The notes: generated from the letters alone by a model not told the origin. Shown: positions 27,136 to 36,057, counted from the stretch's first letter. The stretch: DNA of 64,000 nt from Gloeocapsa sp. PCC 7428 (GCF_000317555.1 NC_019745.1:1302001-1366000), one strand, 5' to 3'. A program made the numbers and translations.

Positions 27136-28647
27136 CTAAGGCAACCAAAAGTCTGGGAGTAAGTTTTGAGTTAGGTGGCGTAGGGTGTAGTTGAGCGATC
27201 GCCCAAGCTGAATGTGTGGTTCATCAGGTTCCACAGGAATAATTGTGGCTGGAGTACCGCGTCCAAAACGCGAAATAACTAAATTAGCAGCTTCTAACCC
27301 TGTAACATAGGCTTTTTCCTGCGACCAAGAACCGTGACGATTAATAATCCAGTCGCCGCACATAAATACATTTGTGATACTTGTGGTTGCTGGCAGCATA
27401 TATCGATAGCTACCAGGCGCAAAATGCGTGACAGCGCGTGGTAGACGAATCACATTACTGTCGATAATTTTTGCTGTGCCAAACGCAGGAATACACGTTG
27501 CTAAGTCACGTTGAACTAAAGAGACGATTTCAGCATCGCTTAAAGGCAAAAACTGATTGGCGTGGTAAAAGTCAGCTTCAACAACTGTACCAGGTGCATT
27601 GCGGTACTCATCATGCAGCGCGTTTAAATCGAAAAATGTCCAGCCTGTTGTTGCATTAAACCCAAAACACGCATTCGATGGTCGAGGAATATCAATTTTG
27701 CGGTCAAACCACAACCTCGTCGCTAAAACATCAATTGCACCTAGATTCATGACATCGCGGAATTCTTGGCGGCTTTGCAGCGAGGAACTACTGCTAATAA
27801 TCTTTTTCATTCCACTGATTCCTACCGCGAAGATGACTGCATCAGCTGTAAAAACTTGCTCTCCACAAACAACACCTGTTGCTTGACCATTGTCATCAAG
27901 AATCAAATCGCTAACTCGCTGATTTGCTACCAACTTGCCACCAGCTTGTTCAATCTGCTTTACCCAAGGTTGAAAAATCATTTCGCCGACGGTTCCGCGA
28001 CACCAAACGACATCAAAATTTGGTTGATGCGCCAGGATAAAGTAATACAGCATTCCTAAAGTTGCCGCAGCAGAACACTGTTCGCCAGGAGCAAATAAAC
28101 CAACTAAGAGCATCGGCTCAAAAGAATCGCGGTATAAACGTGCAGAAACGCCAAAATCTTTAAATAACTCTCTGGCGGTCACAGAATCGTAGCGTTGCCA
28201 TGCTGCATCAGAGTTATCAAAATCAATCACAGCATAGAGTAGCGGTAAAGCACTCAGGCGATCAATCAGCGGTAAACGCTGAAACTGCGTATACAAAAAT
28301 GTTCCAAGCGGTGAAGGTAGTCGCGGTAAATCTTGAAAAATCGGCGATACGACTTCTAATCCGGCTGGCGAATATTGTGAGGAACGCGTAAATGGCGTAA
28401 ATGGATTGATGTTTAATTCGCGAACGAGGGAAAAGGTATTACTGTAGGGATACCAAAAGCCGTGAATTCCGGCTTCTACCGAACGCCCTGCGGCTTGCCA
28501 ACCTGCGACTAGCCCACCAGGATAGGGACTTGCTTCTAAAAGCGTGACATCGTAGCCTTGCTTTGCTAAATGATAAGTTGCTCCTAACCCAGCCCAACCA
28601 GCACCGACGACAATGATTTTGGGAGAAGGTTGTGATGTTGATTGCAT
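27136..28647 (-). CDS. FAD-dependent amine-oxidase-fold protein (carotenoid-desaturase-like)
   Basis: 503 aa from ATG 28647. The N-terminal dinucleotide-binding motif is VVGAGWAGLGATYHLAKQG, followed by LLEASPYPGGLVAGW as in phytoene/zeta-carotene desaturases. A C-terminal motif (MCGDWIINRHGSWSQEKAYVTGLEAA) gives the second FAD contact. Related cyanobacterial and plant proteins include desaturases, isomerases and uncharacterised plastid flavoproteins. It lacks the full CrtP or CrtQ signature as I recall it, so I do not assign a gene. It is downstream of no obvious carotenoid gene and probably monocistronic. Confidence 0.85.
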   Translation of the reverse strand: MQSTSQPSPKIIVVGAGWAGLGATYHLAKQGYDVTLLEASPYPGGLVAGWQAAGRSVEAGIHGFWYPYSNTFSLVRELNINPFTPFTRSSQYSPAGLEVVSPIFQDLPRLPSPLGTFLYTQFQRLPLIDRLSALPLLYAVIDFDNSDAAWQRYDSVTARELFKDFGVSARLYRDSFEPMLLVGLFAPGEQCSAAATLGMLYYFILAHQPNFDVVWCRGTVGEMIFQPWVKQIEQAGGKLVANQRVSDLILDDNGQATGVVCGEQVFTADAVIFAVGISGMKKIISSSSSLQSRQEFRDVMNLGAIDVLATRLWFDRKIDIPRPSNACFGFNATTGWTFFDLNALHDEYRNAPGTVVEADFYHANQFLPLSDAEIVSLVQRDLATCIPAFGTAKIIDSNVIRLPRAVTHFAPGSYRYMLPATTSITNVFMCGDWIINRHGSWSQEKAYVTGLEAANLVISRFGRGTPATIIPVEPDEPHIQLGRSLNYTLRHLTQNLLPDFWLP

Positions 28648-28859
28648 ATGTGGTAGTGGGTAATGGGTAATTGGGAGCTAGGGCGTTGCGGAGGCGAATT
28701 GGTGGTGAGACGAGTTGGCACGGTTGTAATTAGATCATAATTCTTATCTCACCTGCACTTTGCTTCATTGCTTGGTATTTTCATAGCCTTAAAGCTGCAA
28801 AATAATTATGCTTAAATTGGGAAACGCATACGAGAAGTAAAGTTGGTGATAGAGCCGTG

Positions 28860-29348
28860 ATGAATTCAGGTGCAACCGATTTGACAACCACAGATACAGC
28901 TACAGATGCCGTAGTGGAAACTTGTACGCCGCAGGATTTAGAGGGTTTGAATGCTTGCGTTCAAAGCTTAGGATTACCACAGATTCAACGGCACATATTT
29001 ATTTGTGCTGACCAGACGCTTGCGCAATGCTGCTCTAAAGAAGCTAGTTTAGAATCTTGGGACTATCTCAAAAAGCGCTTGAAACAGCTAAAACTGGATA
29101 AACCGACGGCGACGCGTCCGAGTTGTATCTTTCGCACGAAGGCAAATTGTTTGCGGGTTTGCACTCAAGGACCTATTTTAGTCGTCTATCCTGATGGGGT
29201 ATGGTATCGACAAGCAACTCCAGAAGTGATTGAGCGCATTATCCAGGAGCATATTATTGGCAATCGAGTTGTTGAGGAATATGCATTTTTAACGCATCCT
29301 TTACCTGAACCTGCTGCAATGATTGAGGATAGTGTGGCGGTTGAATAG
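28860..29348 (+). CDS. Thioredoxin-like (2Fe-2S) ferredoxin domain protein
   Basis: 162 aa from ATG 28860 (an adjacent in-frame GTG at 28857 is possible). After a Thr-rich, probably flexible 40-residue N-terminus comes a thioredoxin-like 2Fe-2S ferredoxin domain. Its cluster ligands are [10 protein letters not shown] and, about 60 residues on, [10 protein letters not shown], followed by VVYPDGVWY. This is the pattern of the shethna-like/NuoE-type small ferredoxins common in cyanobacteria. The electron partner is unknown. Divergent from the FAD flavoprotein across about 210 bp. Confidence 0.88.
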   Translation: MNSGATDLTTTDTATDAVVETCTPQDLEGLNACVQSLGLPQIQRHIFICADQTLAQCCSKEASLESWDYLKKRLKQLKLDKPTATRPSCIFRTKANCLRVCTQGPILVVYPDGVWYRQATPEVIERIIQEHIIGNRVVEEYAFLTHPLPEPAAMIEDSVAVE

Positions 29349-29649
29349 CGATCGCTACCGATATTAGTCAACTTCAACCAAAACTCAGATAATTGCTAAC
29401 TGGATACTAACAATTCCTGCGAATGCAGATATAATATCGCGTTAGATATACTTCAAAATTTTCGTACCATTGTTAATATCTCACTACCTCTGTCCTCAGT
29501 TACAGCTTGCCAACCCTCTCAAAAAACATAATGTTAATATACTTCAACCAGAAAATAATATTATTAACACCATGCCAACAAGCAGAAAATATTGTAGAAA
29601 AGATTATTGATAAATACCTTTAGCTCAATTGTAGTGAGTAGCAGACATC
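29349..29649. other. AT-rich upstream region of the NarL-type regulator
   Basis: 301 bp without a gene. It should contain the promoter and leader of the regulator starting at 29650. AT-rich, with imperfect inverted repeats around 29531-29570; nothing specific recognised. Confidence 0.4.
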
Positions 29650-30297
29650 ATGAAAGAAACTACTGCCAAAGACAACAAGCGACTACTCCTGATTGACGAT
29701 GACCCGAACTTGATTTTGCTCGTCAAAGATTATTTAGAATTTCGCGGTTATGAAGTAATCACCGCCGAGAATGGACGCGAAGCTCTGCAAATTCTAGAGC
29801 AAGAAATTCCAGATATGATTATCTGCGATGTGATGATGCCCGAAATGGATGGCTATACGTTTGTTAATAACGTACGTCAAGACGAGCGCATTAGCTGGAT
29901 TCCAGTTCTTTTTCTTTCAGCTAAAGGTCAAAGTCAAGATCGAGTTAAAGGTCTAAATACAGGTGCTGATGTTTACATGGTCAAGCCATTTGAACCAGAA
30001 GAACTCGTCGCACAGGTAGAAGCATCGCTAAAACAGGCATATCGCCGCACGCAGCAAACGAACAATGGTAGTGACATTGCACCTAAAATTCAAGTTCCTT
30101 TTGACGTTCATCTCACTCAAACCGAGCTAAAGGTTGTGCAATTTGTTGCTAGAGGGTTAGCTAACCGTGACATTGCTGAGGAACTGAATGTGAGTCAGCG
30201 GACGGTGGAAAGTCATGTTTCCAATATGTTGGGCAAAACAGGATTACACAACCGAACCGAGTTAGCACGCTGGGCGATCGAAAATCAGATGGCGTAA
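29650..30297 (+). CDS. NarL/LuxR-type response regulator (Rre1/Ycf29-like)
   Basis: 215 aa from ATG 29650. The receiver domain (residues 10-130) has the acidic pocket Asp16-18, the phosphorylation site Asp60 in IICDVMMPEMDGY, and the conserved Lys in YMVKPFEPEE. The C-terminal LuxR helix-turn-helix (about 150-212) reads ELKVVQFVARGLANRDIAEEL and TVESHVSNMLGKTGL. The sequence closely resembles, from memory, the conserved cyanobacterial/plastid Ycf29 group that includes Rre1, a stress regulator. No histidine kinase is nearby, as is usual for that group. Confidence 0.9.
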   Translation: MKETTAKDNKRLLLIDDDPNLILLVKDYLEFRGYEVITAENGREALQILEQEIPDMIICDVMMPEMDGYTFVNNVRQDERISWIPVLFLSAKGQSQDRVKGLNTGADVYMVKPFEPEELVAQVEASLKQAYRRTQQTNNGSDIAPKIQVPFDVHLTQTELKVVQFVARGLANRDIAEELNVSQRTVESHVSNMLGKTGLHNRTELARWAIENQMA

Positions 30298-30433
30298 TGA
30301 ATTACTGAACAACTAGCTGAGCATAAAGTTATGATCTACTACCTTAGTAGATCAATGCTTTCCTATATATAGAACCCCAAAGCAACACAGCATTATAGCC
30401 CTAGTCTATAGAGTTAGGACATCAAACACGCTA

Positions 30434-30492
30434 AGTTGACAGTTGACAAAGTCTTCCCACACTCTCTTCACTGTCCACTGACCCCTGCTATA
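30434..30492 (+). repeat. Dispersed repeat shared with 57220-57292, copy 1
   Basis: AGTTGACAGTTGACAAAGTC, then CCCACACTCTCTTCACTG, then GACCCCTGCTATA recur at 57220-57292 with a 14-bp insertion there. Both copies end at or within two bases of the stop codon of a minus-strand gene. Confidence 0.75.
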
Positions 30493-30493
30493 A

Positions 30494-30778
30494 TTACCAC
30501 CCATCTTGTTCGGAAGACGATTGATTCCAAACTTCTAGGTCTAACTCATTAAGGTAAATCAAGGCATTTTGAATTTGCTCGCTGGTTCCTCGAATTTCTA
30601 GATCAAACCAGCCGTCATCGCGTCCATTAGAACTAAGTAGCGCAGCAGCGATATTGACAGTCACACCGTGCTGAGAAATCAGATGCGAAATAACTGGTTC
30701 TTCGTGTAGCTGCTTGGGGATGCGAATTTTGATTCGAGTTTTAGTTGGTCGGTTTTCAGCTTGGCTAGAAATTGCCAT
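30494..30778 (-). CDS. NIL domain-containing protein
   Basis: 94 aa from ATG 30778, with GGTGAT upstream; an in-frame GTG at 30787 directly abuts the cysW stop. The sequence RIKIRIPKQLHEEPVISHLISQHGVTVNIAAALLSS fits the NIL fold, an ACT-like regulatory domain usually fused to methionine or sulfur ABC ATPases. Here it is free-standing and is the last gene of sbpA-cysT-cysW, where cysA would be expected. It may sense a sulfur metabolite or regulate the transporter; this is inference from position. Confidence 0.85.
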   Translation of the reverse strand: MAISSQAENRPTKTRIKIRIPKQLHEEPVISHLISQHGVTVNIAAALLSSNGRDDGWFDLEIRGTSEQIQNALIYLNELDLEVWNQSSSEQDGW

Positions 30779-30787
30779 TTCAATCAC

Positions 30788-31660
30788 CTATTCCACTTCT
30801 TTGATGCTAGTTTTGCGCTCTAGAACTTCTTTAAGAACCAAAGTGACCAATGCTAAACAAGCAAGTAGTACTGATGCAGCAAATGCCGCTTGAGATTCAT
30901 ACTGCTTATAAGCTTCTTCAACATACAGCGGCAGTGTTTGTGTTTTACGGATAATATTGCCTGAAATGACAGCCACAGCACCGAATTCACCCATAACTCT
31001 AGCGTTTGTTAGAATCACACCGTAGAGTAGTCCCCAACGAATATTAGGCAGTGTGACACGCCAGAATATCTGCCAATCTTTTGCACCTAAGGTTTTAGCA
31101 GCTTCTTCTTGATCTGTACCAGCTTCTTCTAGAACAGGAATAACTTCTCTGGCTACGAAGGGCATCGTAATAAAAGCACTGGCAATAATCATCGCGGGTA
31201 GGGCAAAAATAATTCTGATATTCAGCGCTTCTAGCGTTGGTCCTAACCAACCACTTCTGCCGTAGAGTAATACGAGCATTAAACCTGCGACGACAGGAGA
31301 GACAGCAAACGGTAAATCTATAATACTAATGACTAAAGCACGACCAGGGAATTTGTGCCGTGTGATTGCCCAAGCCGCACATAAACCAAAAACAGTGTTG
31401 ATTGGTACAACAATCAAAGCAATCAGTACTGTCAGTCTAATCGCATTGATAAATGCTGGATCGGAAAAATTGTGAAAGAAAGGTCCTACTCCACTTCGGA
31501 AAGCTTGGACAAAAACGTTAAGTGCAGGCAAAAATAGGACTAAGCCAAGGTAAATAACTGCAATGCCAATTAATGCAATTCTTACCCAGGGGGCTTCTCG
31601 TGTTTGAGAACCTGCTTTGTTTTGGGCAACTATATCACCACTTAAGGCATTAGACCTCAT
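30788..31660 (-). CDS. cysW: Sulfate ABC transporter permease CysW
   Basis: 290 aa from ATG 31660 with GGAGGAGA upstream. Six transmembrane helices and the EAA loop ([21 protein letters not shown]), which docks to the ATPase, are evident. It pairs with CysT to form the channel for sulfate or thiosulfate import. The start overlaps the cysT stop by 11 bp. The matching ATPase CysA is not in this window. Confidence 0.95.
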   Translation of the reverse strand: MRSNALSGDIVAQNKAGSQTREAPWVRIALIGIAVIYLGLVLFLPALNVFVQAFRSGVGPFFHNFSDPAFINAIRLTVLIALIVVPINTVFGLCAAWAITRHKFPGRALVISIIDLPFAVSPVVAGLMLVLLYGRSGWLGPTLEALNIRIIFALPAMIIASAFITMPFVAREVIPVLEEAGTDQEEAAKTLGAKDWQIFWRVTLPNIRWGLLYGVILTNARVMGEFGAVAVISGNIIRKTQTLPLYVEEAYKQYESQAAFAASVLLACLALVTLVLKEVLERKTSIKEVE

Positions 31661-32495
31661 AGCGTCTCCTCCAAGCTTGTAACAAATTGATCCCCACGAG
31701 AATGAGGAGCGAAATTAGCAATAAAACAGTGCCAATAACAGTTGCACCTGCATAGTCGTACTGTTCTAAACGCTGGAAAATTAGTACAGATGCGATTAAA
31801 TCTTTAAATGCAATATTAGAAGCAATAATCACAATCGAGCCGTATTCTCCTACGGCACGAGAAAAGCCTAAGGCGACACCTGTTAATAAGGCTGGTAACA
31901 ATGGCGGTAGAACAACACGCCAAAAGGTTTGAATTCGAGAAGCACCTAAACTCCATGCAGCTTCTTCGACATCGATATCCAATTCTTGTAAAACAGGCTG
32001 TAGCGATCGCACGACAAACGGTAAGGAGATAAACAGCATTGCTACACCGACGCCTAATCGTGTAAACGCGACTCTAATGCCTAAAGGCGCAAGTAAAGAA
32101 CCAATCCAACCCGTTTCACTATAAACTGATACTAAGGTTAATCCAGCAACTGCCGTTGGTAAAGCAAAAGGTAAATCAATCGCGGCATCAATAAACCGCT
32201 TTAGGGGAAAATCGTATCGGACTAAAACCCAAGCAATTAAAGTCCCAAACACGGCATTCACAGAAGCCGCGATAATTGCCGTAACAAACGTGACATCATA
32301 CGCTGAAAGCGCTACAGGACTTGTTGCAATTTGCCAAAATTCTGCTGGTGATACCGTCGCTGCTCTTAAAAATAACGCGGCAACTGGAAAAAGCAACATA
32401 AATGTCATGTAAGTGATCGTAATCCGCCAGGGCCATGACAAGTGAAACTGTGGGTTATTGCGTACAGGAACTGGGCGCGTCGAAGATACAGCCAT
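31650..32495 (-). CDS. cysT: Sulfate ABC transporter permease CysT (CysU)
   Basis: 281 aa from ATG 32495. Six transmembrane helices, with the EAA motif [20 protein letters not shown] and the conserved [13 protein letters not shown] near the C-terminus. It is the partner of CysW, which overlaps it by 11 bp, and it follows the binding protein after about 90 bp. Cytoplasmic-membrane location. Confidence 0.95.
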   Translation of the reverse strand: MAVSSTRPVPVRNNPQFHLSWPWRITITYMTFMLLFPVAALFLRAATVSPAEFWQIATSPVALSAYDVTFVTAIIAASVNAVFGTLIAWVLVRYDFPLKRFIDAAIDLPFALPTAVAGLTLVSVYSETGWIGSLLAPLGIRVAFTRLGVGVAMLFISLPFVVRSLQPVLQELDIDVEEAAWSLGASRIQTFWRVVLPPLLPALLTGVALGFSRAVGEYGSIVIIASNIAFKDLIASVLIFQRLEQYDYAGATVIGTVLLLISLLILVGINLLQAWRRRYEV

Positions 32496-32585
32496 AAATT
32501 GAATGAATGTAGGTGGAGTTGATGTATACGCGTCTAATATTGTGGTGTCTGCTGCTATGGAAGAAAGCGATCGCCCTTAGTAGAA

Positions 32586-33647
32586 CTATCTCGCTCTAGC
32601 TATACTTGCTTGAATCTTGTCAAACTCAGCACCATCTTCAAAAAATTGCTGCTGTACAGTATTCCAGCCTCCGAGATCTTGTACTGTAAACAGCGTTTCA
32701 ATCTTGGGATACTTGTTAGCAAATTCTTGTTCTACTGTAGGGTCAACTGGTCTAAATCCTACTTTGGCAAACTCGCGTTGTGCTGTAGGAGTAAATAGAA
32801 ACTGTACAAAAGCTTCTGCTACTTCGCGATTGCCGTGTCGGTCAACGTTTCTATCGACTACAGCAATCGGATTATCAATCGAGATATTGACTTTTGGAAC
32901 TACATATGGTAGTTTTTCACCACGTTGCGCTGCTAATATGACTTCGTTTTCGTAATTAATCAAAGCATCGCCTTCTTCTTGATTGAAAAAGACATCACTC
33001 GCTTCGCGTGCGTCTCGCGGTAGCACAGGAGCGTTCTGATAAACTTCGCGAGTGAAGTTTAACGCTTGCTCGTCACTTCCTCCGGTTTCTTTAATTGCGC
33101 CCCACAACGCTAAAAAGTTCCACCGCGCCCCGCCAGAAGTTTTCGGGTTAGCTGTGACGACTCTAACGTTGTTTTTTGTTAAATCTGACCAAGTTTGAAT
33201 AGCTTGAGGATTGCCTTCACGAGTTACTATAGCGGCTACAGATTTATGCACGATCGCGTTGTTCGGTGCTTCGTTTTCCCATCCTGGTTGAATTAAGCCC
33301 GCTTTTTCAACTTTTTTCATGTCTAGGGCTAATGCTAACGCGACAACATCGGCGTCTAAACCATCTACTACCGCACGAGTTTGCGCGCCGGAACCACCGT
33401 AACTTTCGTTGAACATTACATTTTGGTTATGTTGCTGTTTCCACATCGCCGTAAACTGCGGGATGATTTCTTTGTACGCGGCTTTTGTCACAGCGTAGGA
33501 AACAAGTGTTATTTCTACATCGCGATTTTGCGCACTCGAAGGCGCGCACGATGCGATCGCAACGCTCAAACCAACTCCTACGAGAAAGAGAGACACAAAC
33601 TTCTTCCAGGATGCTCTTAACCCTAGAATATTTCGCCACAGCCCCAT
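32586..33647 (-). CDS. sbpA: Sulfate-binding lipoprotein
   Basis: 353 aa from ATG 33647. The signal peptide ends in a lipobox-like AIASC, so the protein is probably lipid-anchored in the periplasm. Family motifs LVSYAVTKAAYKEII, SYGGSGAQTRAVVDGLDADV and PKTSGGARWNFLALWG surround the sulfate site. It is the first gene of the sulfate import operon. A strong sigma-70-type promoter and an inverted repeat in the leader lie just upstream, fitting regulation by sulfur supply. Confidence 0.95.
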   Translation of the reverse strand: MGLWRNILGLRASWKKFVSLFLVGVGLSVAIASCAPSSAQNRDVEITLVSYAVTKAAYKEIIPQFTAMWKQQHNQNVMFNESYGGSGAQTRAVVDGLDADVVALALALDMKKVEKAGLIQPGWENEAPNNAIVHKSVAAIVTREGNPQAIQTWSDLTKNNVRVVTANPKTSGGARWNFLALWGAIKETGGSDEQALNFTREVYQNAPVLPRDAREASDVFFNQEEGDALINYENEVILAAQRGEKLPYVVPKVNISIDNPIAVVDRNVDRHGNREVAEAFVQFLFTPTAQREFAKVGFRPVDPTVEQEFANKYPKIETLFTVQDLGGWNTVQQQFFEDGAEFDKIQASIARAR

Positions 33648-33666
33648 GCAACCCTCTCCTTTAAAC

Positions 33667-33692
33667 TCCGGTTATTCGGTCGGGATACCGGA
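33667..33692. promoter_or_regulatory. Inverted repeat in the sbpA leader
   Basis: TCCGGT and ACCGGA are separated by 14 bp, between the -10 box and the ribosome-binding site of sbpA. This could be a regulator site (for example for the sulfur regulator CysR) or an RNA hairpin. No consensus is recognised. Confidence 0.4.
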
Positions 33693-33711
33693 TTTAATTC
33701 CCTGGAAGTTG

Positions 33712-33740
33712 ATTATACACAGCAAATAGGAGAAAAGCAA
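33712..33740 (-). promoter_or_regulatory. Promoter of the sulfate transport operon
   Basis: On the minus strand, TTGCTT (-35) and a perfect TATAAT (-10) are spaced 17 bp, 65 bp upstream of the sbpA ATG. Confidence 0.65.
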
Positions 33741-33794
33741 CGAAACTCAGCGATCGCACTTGCTGAGTTTTTGTAAGTAAAGTTCGGTTTAGCT

Positions 33795-33916
33795 TTAAGC
33801 TTTTTGGTAAGGAAGAACGACAGTTTTGTTAAGGCTTCTCAGTAAGAAACTGCCTCTGGGCGATCGCTCAAGTAATCAATCAGTATGTCCGTATCAAGCA
33901 ACAATCGTGCAGTCAT
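33795..33916 (-). pseudogene. vapC-like PIN-domain toxin remnant
   Basis: ATG 33916 opens with LLLDTDILIDYLSDRPEA, the first strand and catalytic Asp of VapC PIN domains. A TGA follows after only 25 codons (33839). A neighbouring frame continues a plausible short tail to 33795. A full VapC is about 130 aa, so the gene is truncated and lost. No antitoxin is recognisable upstream, where a dispersed repeat lies instead. Confidence 0.6.
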
Positions 33917-34139
33917 GAAAAAATTAAGTTTTATGCATAGCCGATGTTGAATTATCATCCACGTACTCTAGACCTCCTGCATGAATCGCAGACGCTCTAC
34001 AACTGAAGTCGGGGCTATTCAGGCAAAGTGTACCTTCGTACACTAAAATAAGACTTTTAAAAAGATTAAGGTATGCCTTACCTATACCTGCGGGAAGCCC
34101 TTCCGCGTTTATAGTGTGTGAATTCATTCGCCCAGTATT
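33917..34139. other. Gap with a dispersed repeat, no intact gene
   Basis: Together with the vapC remnant this makes a 492-bp stretch without an intact gene. It holds double-hairpin repeat copy B and possibly the degraded antitoxin partner of the vapC remnant. A 67-codon frame here crosses the repeat and has no family resemblance. Confidence 0.5.
33999..34043 (-). repeat. Dispersed double-hairpin repeat, copy B (variant stem)
   Basis: The layout is GAAGTCGGGGCT, spacer, then a hairpin GTGTAC-CTTC-GTACAC (34027-34042), in the same order as inverted copy D at 41625. The hairpin stem differs from the usual GTCCAC/GTGGAC at two paired positions yet remains fully paired. Confidence 0.65.
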
Positions 34140-34346
34140 CTATGGTTCTGGTTCGCCCTGAATTTTGCGGCGAAAAGCTTCTTCCATAATTTTGATCCCT
34201 GCTTCGTCTAAAGGGGCCGGATACTTTTTGGCATTAGGATTTCGCCGATTTACAAATAACTCGTAAATCGCTTCATCATCATTGCGATGCTCCTTGACAT
34301 AATCTCGTAACTCTGCTAAAAGCATAGCTTTAAAATCAGGTTTCAT
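34140..34346 (-). CDS. Small protein of the DUF6887 type (68 aa)
   Basis: Starts at ATG 34346, with GGGAG 8 nt upstream; the ATG shares its A with the stop of the preceding tiny gene. MKPDFKAM...ELRDYVKEHRNDDEAIYEL followed by YPAPLDEAGIKIMEEAFRR matches, from memory, small cyanobacterial proteins labelled DUF6887. Charged and helical, without a signal peptide. The partner upstream resembles DUF6888. The tight pairing of two tiny genes recalls a toxin-antitoxin layout, but no activity is known to me. Confidence 0.75.
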   Translation of the reverse strand: MKPDFKAMLLAELRDYVKEHRNDDEAIYELFVNRRNPNAKKYPAPLDEAGIKIMEEAFRRKIQGEPEP

Positions 34347-34522
34347 TAAAAAAACTCCCAATTACCGTCACGCCTTACAATTACCTGGATATTGTCTGCT
34401 GTGAGAATGAACACTTCTCCTGTTCTTTCATCAAATCGGAACAAAACGATATCCCGCAACAAACTGGAAAGCATCTGACATACACGCAAACAAGCAAAAG
34501 CTTGATCTACAGTCGGTTGAAT
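34346..34522 (-). CDS. Small protein of the DUF6888 type with ATT start codon (58 aa)
   Basis: Reading from ATT 34522 gives 58 aa: PTVDQAFACLRVCQMLSSLL, then LFRFDERTGEVFILTADNI, ending in DGNWEFF. It matches my memory of DUF6888 proteins, which start MPT-x-x-QA. A perfect AGGAGG lies 8 nt before the ATT (34531-34536). Between an in-frame TAG and the ATT there is no ATG, GTG, TTG or CTG. The first internal ATG (codon 17) would cut off the conserved N-terminus. It lies 20 bp after the asnS stop and overlaps the DUF6887-type gene by 1 base. So it is probably a genuine gene using a rare start. Confidence 0.75.
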   Translation of the reverse strand: MQPTVDQAFACLRVCQMLSSLLRDIVLFRFDERTGEVFILTADNIQVIVRRDGNWEFF

Positions 34523-34530
34523 GTGATTTA

Positions 34531-34536
34531 CCTCCT
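34531..34536 (-). promoter_or_regulatory. Ribosome-binding site AGGAGG that fixes the ATT start
   Basis: Perfect Shine-Dalgarno on the minus strand, 8 nt before ATT 34522. It is the main reason to accept a non-ATG start for the 58-aa gene. Confidence 0.75.
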
Positions 34537-34542
34537 ACTATG

Positions 34543-35931
34543 TTAAAATTCTGCACTTAATGGCGATCGCGGGAAAGGAATCACATCGCGGATATTACTC
34601 ATACCCGTCATAAATTGCACCAAGCGTTCAAACCCTAAACCAAAGCCGGCGTGAGGTACAGTACCGTAACGACGTAAATCTAAATACCACCACAAATCAG
34701 CAGGGTTCATTCCTTGAGCTTGAATTCTCCGCTCTAATACGTCTAAGCGTTCTTCTCGCTGCGAACCGCCGACAATTTCGCCAATTTTGGGCGCAAGGAT
34801 ATCCATCGCTGCAACGGTTTTTTCATCGTCGTTGAGTCGCATATAAAATGCTTTAATCTCGACAGGGTAGTCAGAAACAATGACTGGCTTTTTAAATAAC
34901 TGTTCGGCTAAATAACGCTCGTGTTCGGATTGTAAATCTAAACCCCACTTGACAGGATACTCAAACTGTGCGTCAGCTTTTTCTAGAAGTGCGATCGCTT
35001 CAGTGTAAGTAATGCGCTCAAATTCGTTGTGAATAATATTTTCAGCTGTGGCAATCACCGAGTTATCAATCCGCTGATTGAAGAACTCCATATCTTCAGG
35101 GCAAGTTTCCAAAACATACTTAAAAATCTGCTTGAGAAACGCTTCGGCTAAATCCATATTTCCCTGAAGATCGCAAAACGCCATTTCCGGTTCAATCATC
35201 CAAAATTCGGCTAAATGGCGCGATGTGTTAGAATTTTCGGCGCGAAAAGTGGGACCAAATGTGTAAACATTACTAAATGCCATTGCCATAACTTCGGCTT
35301 CGAGTTGCCCACTGACAGTGAGATACGCCTTTCCACCGAAGAAATCTTGGCTAAAATCAACTTCCTGGGTTTCTGTACGCGGGATATCTTTGAGATCAAA
35401 GCCTGTAACGGTAAATAATTCTCCCGCGCCTTCGCAATCGTTGCGCGTGATAATTGGCGTATGTACCCATAAAAAGCGGCGTTCTTGAAAAAATTGATGC
35501 ACAGCAGTTGCACAAGCATTGCGCACGCGAAAAACGGCTCCTAGCGAATTGGTGCGCGATCGCAAATGTCCAATTGTGCGTAAAAATTCAAACGAATGAC
35601 GTTTCTTTTGCAGCGGGTATGTTTCGGGATCAGCTTCCCCGTAGACTTTCACGCTTTGTGCTTGCACTTCAATTCGCTGTCCTTTACCTTGCGACGCGAC
35701 GAGTTTTCCGGTAACTTCAACGGAAGATCCCGTATTAGCTTGCTTTAAAAGCGACTCATATTCTGGAAGTTCAGCATTGAGGACAACTTGCAGATTCGCG
35801 AGTGATGAACCATCGTTCACTTCAATAAAAGCAAATCCTTTCAAATCGCGTTTTGTCCGCACCCAACCTTGAATCGTCACAGACTCATCTGGTTGACCTT
35901 GGCGCAAAATATCAATAATTCGTCGTTTCAT
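34543..35931 (-). CDS. asnS: Asparaginyl-tRNA synthetase
   Basis: Class II aminoacyl-tRNA synthetase charging tRNA-Asn, 462 aa from ATG 35931. The N-terminal OB-fold anticodon-binding domain reads [21 protein letters not shown]. Class II motif 2 is seen in [21 protein letters not shown] and motif 3 in [15 protein letters not shown]. The [12 protein letters not shown] block with the AsnRS Asp/Glu pattern supports Asn over Asp specificity. The DUF6888/6887-type pair follows in the same direction and may be co-transcribed. Confidence 0.96.
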   Translation of the reverse strand: MKRRIIDILRQGQPDESVTIQGWVRTKRDLKGFAFIEVNDGSSLANLQVVLNAELPEYESLLKQANTGSSVEVTGKLVASQGKGQRIEVQAQSVKVYGEADPETYPLQKKRHSFEFLRTIGHLRSRTNSLGAVFRVRNACATAVHQFFQERRFLWVHTPIITRNDCEGAGELFTVTGFDLKDIPRTETQEVDFSQDFFGGKAYLTVSGQLEAEVMAMAFSNVYTFGPTFRAENSNTSRHLAEFWMIEPEMAFCDLQGNMDLAEAFLKQIFKYVLETCPEDMEFFNQRIDNSVIATAENIIHNEFERITYTEAIALLEKADAQFEYPVKWGLDLQSEHERYLAEQLFKKPVIVSDYPVEIKAFYMRLNDDEKTVAAMDILAPKIGEIVGGSQREERLDVLERRIQAQGMNPADLWWYLDLRRYGTVPHAGFGLGFERLVQFMTGMSNIRDVIPFPRSPLSAEF

Positions 35932-35978
35932 GATCGCAAGTAGGGAGGAGTGGAAAGCTTCACTTATTGTGCAGTAAA

Positions 35979-36010
35979 AGCAGGAAAGGAGGGGGAGAAT
36001 TAGTGACTAG
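35979..36010 (+). repeat. 32-bp dispersed repeat, copy 2
   Basis: Matches 11647-11678 with two mismatches and continues into irregular GACTAG/TGCTAG short repeats up to about 36060, reaching the end of the next gene. Confidence 0.65.
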
Positions 36011-36057
36011 TGATTGGTGACTAATTGCTAGCCTCTCTTGACACTAGTCACTAGGCA

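Noticed and set aside
33924-34127. 67-codon frame overlapping repeat copy B
   Set aside because: It runs through the dispersed repeat; at most a remnant of a lost antitoxin.
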